Notes under the pieces: model-generated | Seen by the model: the letters and a program-made list of their open reading frames with translations, nothing else | Told to the model about the DNA's origin: nothing | Database searches by the model: none | Made by a program: the position numbers and the translations under genes | Source of the DNA: CAIRDP01 sp037134895 | GTDB taxonomy: Bacteria > Bacteroidota > Bacteroidia > Bacteroidales > FEN-979 | Reading direction: 5' to 3' | Assembly: GCA_037134895.1 (NCBI GenBank) | Contig: JBAXLI010000098.1 | Coordinates: forward strand, 1-12,614 | DNA: 12,614 nt | In this document: positions 7,466 to 12,614 of the stretch, one piece after another | How positions within the stretch are numbered: the first letter of the stretch is position 1 | Layout of the letters: each line of letters opens with the position of its first letter

Positions 7466-8665
7466 TTGTTGCATTATTCAAAACTGATATTTTTCATCCC
7501 GCTCTTGCTGCCGGGTCTCGCGAATTCACAGTCTGCCGACTGGGATCAGCGTGTTGCTTTTGCTGAACAAATAAGAAATATCAGGTATGTTGCATATATA
7601 AGGGGAGATCAGGCATACCGTTGTTACACCGATGCAATCACTTCCATCGAAGATCAGCTAAGCCATAAGGGGTATACTTATACCAGGGTATACTTTAATC
7701 CTTCATCAGGCCAGAACTTTGATGTGTGGAAACAGTTTCAGATCCGTTCGTTGCCGGCTGGAGAGGCATTTCTTGAAGTGCAGGTCACTTCAGGAATTGA
7801 CAGTTCGGCAACAGGGGTGAATACAGGAACAGTGCTGATTCAGGATGGCAACGGGAATGTTTATATGCAGCATGAGATAAGGCCGGGGACTGCTGACATG
7901 ATAAAGTACCAGTCATCCTCAGAAGCAAAGATCTATTTAAAACCTGCAGATTCACTTTCCAACATCGAAATTTTCTATTCAAAAAAAGCGAGTGTCGGGA
8001 GTGCTTCAGCGGGAGACGCGGCAGCACGTTCTTTACGTGGAATCACTTCTTCACACCATCCGGCCGCGAAACCAAAGCCCGTTTATCTCAACAGCGGGGG
8101 CAAAACCAGGATTGAATTTGTAATTTTCGGCGGATATTGCGCAGGTGCTCAGATCCGGGTCACCGAAGGCACGGCAATGTTTGAACCCGGACCAGATTAC
8201 GGCCTTGAGATGATGGTCAATGTTTACAAGGGTTTGGATGTTGCAGTGGGCTATAAACGTGAAGATACGTTTGCCGATGTGGATTCCCCTAAATATCCTA
8301 AAGAGGGAGATCTCGCCCTGAGCAATAATTACATCCTGCTTGGTGCGATATACCGGTTTTTCCAGAATAAAAGCCTGCAGCCTTACCTGGGCTTTGATTT
8401 TGGAAGCGTTAATGTGGTCCCCAAAGACAAATTTTTCAGGGATGTCTGGTATTTTGCGATCGGGGGAAGGGCTGGCTGCAACTGGTATGTAAACAAATTC
8501 CTGGGCTTCAGGCTTCAGACCCAGCTGCTTTACCAGGTACATCCCAAAGATGCGCCCTTCCTTTATTCCGATGAATTACGTGAAATGCCTTACCCGGTCA
8601 ATGCTGATCAGAATCTACCGCAGTTCGATGTGACCTTCGGACTTGTGTTCAGGCTTGGAAAATAA
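7466..8665 (+). CDS. exported two-domain protein with C-terminal outer-membrane beta-barrel-like region
   Basis: 399 residues. The start is not ATG: an in-frame TGA lies at 7460-7462, and the signal peptide (MLHYSKLIFFIPLLLPGLANS) can only begin at TTG 7466 or TTG 7469. Residues 24-170 are a beta-rich domain that I do not recognise, containing YIRGDQAYRCY and YTRVYFNPSSGQNF. An Ala/Ser/Gly/Pro-rich linker spans about 171-205. Residues 205-399 alternate polar and hydrophobic residues in strands such as VNVYKGLDVAVGYKRE, NNYILLGAIYRF and LQPYLGFDFG. The protein ends FDVTFGLVFRLGK, consistent with an outer-membrane barrel of the OmpA/porin-like size class. It probably sits in the outer membrane with the first domain in the periplasm or outside. 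It directly follows the Pro/Lys-rich protein gene. Its 3' end converges on the phenylalanine hydroxylase gene with 27 bp between them. No specific function is claimed. Confidence 0.8.
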   Translation: MLHYSKLIFFIPLLLPGLANSQSADWDQRVAFAEQIRNIRYVAYIRGDQAYRCYTDAITSIEDQLSHKGYTYTRVYFNPSSGQNFDVWKQFQIRSLPAGEAFLEVQVTSGIDSSATGVNTGTVLIQDGNGNVYMQHEIRPGTADMIKYQSSSEAKIYLKPADSLSNIEIFYSKKASVGSASAGDAAARSLRGITSSHHPAAKPKPVYLNSGGKTRIEFVIFGGYCAGAQIRVTEGTAMFEPGPDYGLEMMVNVYKGLDVAVGYKREDTFADVDSPKYPKEGDLALSNNYILLGAIYRFFQNKSLQPYLGFDFGSVNVVPKDKFFRDVWYFAIGGRAGCNWYVNKFLGFRLQTQLLYQVHPKDAPFLYSDELREMPYPVNADQNLPQFDVTFGLVFRLGK

Positions 8666-8692
8666 TCCCAGAAAGGCTGATCACTGTCCTCC

Positions 8693-10369
8693 TTAAATTT
8701 TTGAACTGAGGAACCCGGTGATTTCCTCTGATAACCCATCCCCGATTTTCTTTGCTTTCAGAAGTTCAAGTATCTCGAAAGCACACAGCCAGTCATCGGC
8801 ATGCTCTTTTTTCAGCTCCTCCCACAGAGAAGAAAGAAGGGCGTAGGAACAATTTTCCTCCCGTATATCCCTCACTTTCTGATAAATCGCATGTAGTTTC
8901 AGCGTTTTGGCATCATGTGTTATTTTATGGGTCTTTTCGTTGGGGGCCTGGTAATTCAACCCAAAGGCCTCCGGGTCGGCCGGACCGGAGAATACTGATA
9001 AGATGTTTTTTCCGATAGCCATATCGTAAGTTCCCCAGGAGGGTTCAAAAAGGATTTTACCGTTGTATGAAACCTGGCAATCGGTAAAACTCAGCAGTAT
9101 AAGCCGGCCGTCACCGAAAGTAAGTTTACTGATAAGCCCTGCCACATGAACCCCTGATTCAAAATCCAGGTTCACATGTTCACCTACGGTGAGACCAATC
9201 TGCCCAAGTTCCTCTTCCGAAAAATCTTCCAGTGGTACCGCAACATACCTGAGTGTTCCGACAGCTGAACCAAAACCTTCTGAATGATGGGTTTTGCCGT
9301 GCCCGGGCAATTCTTTACCATTAAAATTAAGGTTTGTCTCACCCGTAGTCTGAATATAAACAGGCTCTCCGTTTCGTTCCATCGTGTTTGTAAAAGTTCC
9401 TGAAACTTCCAGTCCTGAACTGTACACACAAGTCGCCGTATTTTCGGAACGAATAGCCTGTTGTAATCCATACAGACCTCCTCTTCGGAATGCCATGGTA
9501 TTGGCAAATTCATCAAGAACTTTGTTAAGGTGGTCGAAATCGGGAGTCACGAAGAGCTGGGGCTGGGGTTCTGTAATGTCAAAATTGAAGTCAGCCGCTT
9601 CAACCGTGAGAGGTAGTTTTTTTACATGCGGTTTGAGGCATTCTTTACTTTCTGCTATTGATGAAAGCAGTCCCGCTCCATAGATCTTCGGATTTTCAAG
9701 GCTACCCACCAACCCATATTCGACAGTCCACCAGTGCAGGCTTCTTATCTTTGCCAGCTCCGAGGCCTCACCCATGATGGAAGAGCAATCCTTTAACTCC
9801 TGCTCAGCAAGTCCAATGGCCTCTTTTGTTGAATAAGGGTCTGCTTTAATAATTGAGAGATGGCGGATGGCCTCGTACAGTTTATAATCCTCAGGGGATA
9901 ACAAGGCCTTTGAACCGATCTCACCAAAACGCCTCAGAAAATCTGCGTATTTCGGATCAGCAATGATCGGGGCGTGCCCAGCGGCTTCATGAATGATATC
10001 CGGGGCGGGAGTATATCCAATCTGGTCAACAGGCCTGATGCCGGCTGCGATGACAAGTATATTATATGCCTGGAAAGCCATGAAAGCCGAAGGTGGTATA
10101 AATCCGTCAACCGTGACTGCCGACCAGCCTATATCCTTCAGAATCCGGTTCATTCCGTAAATGCCGGGGATCTTTTCAAGGCTGATGCCGGTTTTCTTCA
10201 GTCCTTCGAGATAAGATTCATGAGCCACTTTCCCCAGGTAGTCCACATTCTTCCTCATTACATATCTCCATACGGCATGGTCCTGGGCAGTATATTCCTC
10301 ATAAGGCTGGTCTACGACCAGGCTCATCAGGTGTTTTGGTAATTTTTCAAGTATCTCGTTCATTTCCAT
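8693..10369 (-). CDS. phhA: phenylalanine 4-hydroxylase, long form (pterin-dependent aromatic amino acid hydroxylase)
   Basis: 558 residues. The enzyme hydroxylates phenylalanine to tyrosine using O2, a tetrahydropterin and non-haem iron. The catalytic domain lies in the first 290 residues. The iron ligands are visible as H127 and H132 in PDIIHEAAGHAP and E217 in WWTVEYGL, followed by the conserved KIYGAGLLSS at 228-237. No N-terminal ACT regulatory domain is present. The protein is about twice the length of the classical bacterial PhhA (roughly 260-300 residues). The extra C-terminal part, about 290-558, is beta-rich in its middle (GTLRYVAVPLEDF, VHVAGLISKLTFGDGRLILLSF) and helical at the end; it is unassigned, though long forms of similar size are known in Bacteroidota and Bacillus. 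It lies 22 bp downstream of the flavin-reductase-like gene, in an apparent operon with fumarylacetoacetase. No pterin dehydratase gene is in the window. Confidence 0.93.
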   Translation of the reverse strand: MEMNEILEKLPKHLMSLVVDQPYEEYTAQDHAVWRYVMRKNVDYLGKVAHESYLEGLKKTGISLEKIPGIYGMNRILKDIGWSAVTVDGFIPPSAFMAFQAYNILVIAAGIRPVDQIGYTPAPDIIHEAAGHAPIIADPKYADFLRRFGEIGSKALLSPEDYKLYEAIRHLSIIKADPYSTKEAIGLAEQELKDCSSIMGEASELAKIRSLHWWTVEYGLVGSLENPKIYGAGLLSSIAESKECLKPHVKKLPLTVEAADFNFDITEPQPQLFVTPDFDHLNKVLDEFANTMAFRRGGLYGLQQAIRSENTATCVYSSGLEVSGTFTNTMERNGEPVYIQTTGETNLNFNGKELPGHGKTHHSEGFGSAVGTLRYVAVPLEDFSEEELGQIGLTVGEHVNLDFESGVHVAGLISKLTFGDGRLILLSFTDCQVSYNGKILFEPSWGTYDMAIGKNILSVFSGPADPEAFGLNYQAPNEKTHKITHDAKTLKLHAIYQKVRDIREENCSYALLSSLWEELKKEHADDWLCAFEILELLKAKKIGDGLSEEITGFLSSKI

Positions 10370-10391
10370 AAAAACAAGTTTACCATTACAA

Positions 10392-11033
10392 TCAGTCCTC
10401 GGGTTTGGCCACTTCGAAAAGTGCCTGTCCTGAAGCTCTCACATAATAATTCCCTCCCATCCGGCCAACAAGGTCAGCTTTGTGAGGATCAATCCTTCCT
10501 TTTTCATCCAGTATTCCCGGGTCGACATGCATTCTGAGGATCTCGCAGATCACAAGATTCCCTGCCGCCCCTCCGGTTCCCGTTTCGACTACCTGCAGGA
10601 CCCTGCATTCGAACTGAACCGGAGATTCTTTAACCCTGAAGGGTTTTACCAGCTCAGAAGGTAACATTCCAAACCCGACTTTTTCAAATTCATTCACACC
10701 CCTTGGGAAGCTTGCACTTGAGTCGCTCACTTTCTGCACCATACTGTAAGTAACAACATTGATCACCACTTCAGGAACCTCCTTTACATTCAGGTAGGTG
10801 TCCTTAACTGTATTTTCGCGCCCCTTTCTTGACGGTGAAAAAATCATCAGTGGTGGATTCATCCCGAAGACATTAAAAAAACTAAAAGGAGAAAGATTGG
10901 GCCGACCCAGGAGGTCGATGGTGCTGGCAAAGGCAATAGGCCTTGGGCCTACGGCACCCTGGACCAAGCCCTGAAGCTTTGGGATGCTCAGGTCTTTGGG
11001 GTCGAAGCGGAGATAGTCGGTTTTATGGTCCAT
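10392..11033 (-). CDS. flavin reductase-like FMN-binding split-barrel protein
   Basis: 213 residues. The N-terminal part carries the family pattern GPRPIAFASTIDLLGRPNLS followed by PFSFFNVFGMNPPLMIFSPS (about 29-68). It continues with the split-barrel strands VPEVVINVVTYSMVQKVSDS and, further on, the SPVQFECRVLQVVETG segment. Members bind FMN and either reduce flavin with NAD(P)H or act on a small substrate. In Bacteroidota and other phyla a gene of this type often sits beside homogentisate-pathway genes, where its exact role is not established. The placement here, between fumarylacetoacetase and phenylalanine hydroxylase on the same strand, fits that pattern. It is followed after 22 bp by the hydroxylase and preceded by about 220 bp of tandem heptamers. 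The start ATG at 11033 matches the usual length. Confidence 0.88.
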   Translation of the reverse strand: MDHKTDYLRFDPKDLSIPKLQGLVQGAVGPRPIAFASTIDLLGRPNLSPFSFFNVFGMNPPLMIFSPSRKGRENTVKDTYLNVKEVPEVVINVVTYSMVQKVSDSSASFPRGVNEFEKVGFGMLPSELVKPFRVKESPVQFECRVLQVVETGTGGAAGNLVICEILRMHVDPGILDEKGRIDPHKADLVGRMGGNYYVRASGQALFEVAKPED

Positions 11034-11041
11034 GGAAGTTG

Positions 11042-11212
11042 ATTTACAATTTACGAATTACGAGTTACGTTCGGCGAAGCCGAAATGAGCACCAATTAAA
11101 ATTAACAATATTGCGAATAATTACGAGTTACGAATTACGAATTACGAGTTACGAATTACGATTTCATTTACGAATTACGATTTCATTTACGATTTACGAT
11201 GTACGATTTATA
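11042..11212. repeat. degenerate heptamer tandem array, unit ADTTACG
   Basis: The array is built on A-(A/G/T)-TTACG. Four units run from 11042 to 11069. After an interruption, six units run from 11119 to 11160. Then a 5-bp spacer ATTTC precedes two units, and a second ATTTC precedes three more plus a decayed one, ending at 11212. The segments 11161-11179 and 11180-11198 are a 19-bp direct repeat with one mismatch, so the array also has a higher-order period. It occupies most of the gap upstream of the flavin-reductase gene and contains no convincing gene. Confidence 0.92.
11070..11084. repeat. perfect short hairpin TTCGGC-gaa-GCCGAA inside the array
   Basis: Two 6-bp arms separated by GAA directly follow the fourth heptamer. 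The downstream stretch 11085-11118 is AT-rich non-repeat sequence before the array resumes. No T run follows on either strand, so it does not look like an intrinsic terminator. It may be an inserted small palindromic element or a structure in the operon mRNA. Confidence 0.7.
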
Positions 11213-11218
11213 ATTTCC

Positions 11219-11261
11219 TAATCCCCAACCCCTAATCCCCAATCCCCAATCCCTAACCCCC
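11219..11261. repeat. C-rich near-heptamer array, G-quadruplex-prone on the minus strand
   Basis: Units alternate between AATCCCC, TAATCCCC, AACCCC and TAACCCC. Six C runs are present at 11223-11226, 11229-11232, 11237-11240, 11244-11247, 11251-11253 and 11257-11261, with 2-4 nt between them. The complementary strand, which is the coding strand of fumarylacetoacetase, therefore reads as G runs spaced by TTA, ATT, ATTA and TT, resembling telomeric repeats. The array overlaps the end of the fumarylacetoacetase frame and includes its stop codon. Confidence 0.9.
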
Positions 11262-12548
11262 GGCGATCGCCGGCAATATCTTAGTTGTTACCTCTCCGAA
11301 ACCAATCCGCAGTCCCTCCTTCTCACAATATCCCCGCATGATAATGGTGTCGTTGTCGTGAATGAAGCTGCGGTCGGTTCCATCAGGCATTTTAACAGGT
11401 TTAGTGCCTTTCCAGGCAAGTTCGAGCATTGATCCGAAGGAGTCGGGGGACGGGCCGCTGATCGTACCTGACGCATATATATCGCCAACGTTTATGTTAC
11501 AGCCGTTAACGGTCTGATGAGCCAGCTGCTGCACCATGTTCCAGTACATATACTTGTAGTTGGAACGGCAAACCCTGAACTCCGCCTGGTTTTCAGGCTG
11601 TATGAAAATGTCGAGGCCGATGTCGAAATTATGATCTCCTTGAAACTGCAGGTAAGGCAGAACCTGGGGTTCCTGAACAGGGCCGGCCACCCTGAAAGGT
11701 TCAAGCGCATCAAGTGTGACTACCCAGGGAGAAACTACAGAGCCGAAGTTCTTTGAAAGGAAAGGACCAAGGGGAACGTATTCCCAGCGTTGAATGTCCC
11801 TGGCCGAAAGGTCGTTGAAAATCAGCATCCCGAAGATATGATCTTCAGCTTCAGCAGTGCTTACCGAACTCCCGAGGGCAGTTTTTTTTCCTGTAATGAA
11901 AGCCATTTCCAGTTCGAAATCCAGCTCCTTCGTCGGCCCGAATACCGGATCATCGGAAATCGTGGGTTTAATCTGTCCTTTTGGCCTGTGTATTGATGTA
12001 CCTGAGACTACGATGGAAGAACATCTCCCATGATAACCCACCGGCAAATGCTTCCAGTTTGGCAGCAGGGCGTTGGCCGGGTCCCTGAACATAATGCCGA
12101 CGTTGGTGGCATGTTCTTTGCTTGAATAAAAATCGGTGTAGTCGCCAGCTTTGACCGGGAGCAGCATCTGCACCTCAGAGATGTCATGCAGTATATCACC
12201 TGACGACCTGATCCTGTCGCGGATCTCGTCATTCCCATGGCTAAACAAGACCGTCAGCTGTAGGCGCACAGCCCTCCAGGCAGGCCTTCCGAGTTCGATG
12301 AAAGGATTGAGTTTCGGAGAATTGAATACCCCCGGATTTATACCCAGCCCATCGAGGAACCCACCTTCACCAAGGTTGAAGAGGTCGATCACGGTATTTC
12401 CAATACGTGTTGCCGCATGCGGGGAGCCCATTCCCTGCCGGAAGATCCCGAAGGGCAGGTTTTGTATCGGGAAATCACTGCCGGGACTTACGTCGAGCCA
12501 GGTCTCCTGATTATTGGTGTTATTTACAGTCATTTTCGGTTTGATCAT
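11253..12548 (-). CDS. fahA: fumarylacetoacetase
   Basis: 431 residues, full length for the family. The enzyme hydrolyses 4-fumarylacetoacetate to fumarate and acetoacetate, the final step of the homogentisate pathway for phenylalanine and tyrosine. Metal ligands known from mouse FAH line up with a constant offset of 13 residues: D139 in DYTDFYSS, E212 and E214 in FELEMAF, and D246 in FNDLSARD; the catalytic H146 lies in EHATNVGIMFR. Other family signatures are LPNWKHLPVGYHGRCSSIVV and RWEYVPLGPFLSKNFGS. The start is taken at ATG 12548; an ATG five codons in (12533) is also possible because the first residues are not conserved. The stop TAG lies within the C-rich array, so the last codons (PAIAGG) are partly repeat-derived. 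It appears to be first in the operon among genes visible here; missing pathway genes may lie to the right. Confidence 0.96.
   Translation of the reverse strand: MIKPKMTVNNTNNQETWLDVSPGSDFPIQNLPFGIFRQGMGSPHAATRIGNTVIDLFNLGEGGFLDGLGINPGVFNSPKLNPFIELGRPAWRAVRLQLTVLFSHGNDEIRDRIRSSGDILHDISEVQMLLPVKAGDYTDFYSSKEHATNVGIMFRDPANALLPNWKHLPVGYHGRCSSIVVSGTSIHRPKGQIKPTISDDPVFGPTKELDFELEMAFITGKKTALGSSVSTAEAEDHIFGMLIFNDLSARDIQRWEYVPLGPFLSKNFGSVVSPWVVTLDALEPFRVAGPVQEPQVLPYLQFQGDHNFDIGLDIFIQPENQAEFRVCRSNYKYMYWNMVQQLAHQTVNGCNINVGDIYASGTISGPSPDSFGSMLELAWKGTKPVKMPDGTDRSFIHDNDTIIMRGYCEKEGLRIGFGEVTTKILPAIAGG
11260..11273. repeat. 14-bp perfect palindrome at the end of the fumarylacetoacetase gene
   Basis: CCGGCGATCGCCGG is its own reverse complement and encodes the last residues before the stop codon. 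It contains GCGATCGC, the octamer known in cyanobacteria as HIP1, here probably by chance. It borders the C-rich array directly and could form a small stem in the mRNA. Confidence 0.6.
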
Positions 12549-12560
12549 TTAATATTTCAG

Positions 12561-12614
12561 ATGCGGGATGCGGGATGCAGGATGCAGGATGCGGGATGCA
12601 GGATGCAGGATGCG
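12561..12614. repeat. heptamer tandem array ATGCRGG, truncated by window edge
   Basis: Seven complete copies of ATGC(G/A)GG follow each other without spacers from 12561 to 12609, and a partial copy reaches the window end. The only variation is G or A at position 5, in the order G, G, A, A, G, A, A. The array starts 12 nt upstream of the fumarylacetoacetase start codon, so it lies in the promoter or leader region of that gene unless the gene is read from further upstream. Confidence 0.95.

Noticed and set aside
8666..8692. Terminator between the convergent barrel and hydroxylase genes
   Set aside because: Only short imperfect pairings are visible in 27 bp; termination must rely on something not evident here.
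11042..11212. CRISPR array
   Set aside because: The unit is only 7 bp, copies are contiguous with no unique spacers of normal length, and no cas genes are present.
10943..11221. 92-residue open frame running through the heptamer array
   Set aside because: Most of its residues are translated repeat (RITSYEL-type periodicity) and the rest is antisense to the flavin reductase gene; there is no sign of selection as a protein.
11223..11261. Chromosome end or true telomere
   Set aside because: The telomere-like units are interrupted, short, internal to the window and partly coding; the sequence continues normally on both sides.

Overview
The window reads as a chromosomal segment of an uncultured or environmental member of the Bacteroidota. 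The evidence is a secreted protein with a type IX secretion (Por) C-terminal sorting domain, a TPR-containing periplasmic-sensor histidine kinase of the LytS/YehU type paired with a LytTR response regulator, weak or absent Shine-Dalgarno sequences, and a TAnnTTTG-like promoter box. I see no rRNA, tRNA, insertion sequence, phage gene or CRISPR array. No gene-free stretch exceeds about 220 bp.

Left edge (1-452, plus strand): the last 50 codons of hgcA, followed 2 nt later by a complete hgcB. These encode the corrinoid membrane protein and the two-cluster ferredoxin that together methylate inorganic mercury to methylmercury. This is the most notable content of the window.

492-5444 (minus strand): a 699-residue secreted double beta-propeller protein carrying a type IX sorting domain, and a two-component system in which the kinase and regulator genes overlap by ATGA. 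5545-7098 (minus strand): a GMC-family FAD oxidoreductase of the cholesterol-oxidase-like group with an inserted four-cysteine motif.

7215-8665 (plus strand): two exported proteins, a small Pro/Lys-rich protein and a two-part protein ending in a probable outer-membrane beta-barrel. They are read divergently from the oxidoreductase across an intergenic region with a strong hairpin.

8693-12548 (minus strand): a phenylalanine/tyrosine catabolism cluster, transcribed in the order fumarylacetoacetase, flavin-reductase-like protein, long-form phenylalanine 4-hydroxylase. Phenylalanine hydroxylase feeds tyrosine into the homogentisate route and fumarylacetoacetase performs the last step. The middle enzymes (aminotransferase, 4-hydroxyphenylpyruvate dioxygenase, homogentisate dioxygenase, isomerase) are not in the window. 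The hydroxylase needs O2, whereas hgcAB is typical of anaerobes, so the organism is probably facultative or lives near oxic-anoxic boundaries.

The catabolic cluster is flanked and interrupted by three unrelated short tandem arrays with units of about 7 bp: ADTTACG, a C-rich AATCCCC-like block that contains the fumarylacetoacetase stop codon and is G-quadruplex-prone on the coding strand, and ATGCRGG at the right edge. No obviously new multigene system is visible. The points most worth following are hgcAB, its unusual metabolic company, and these arrays.
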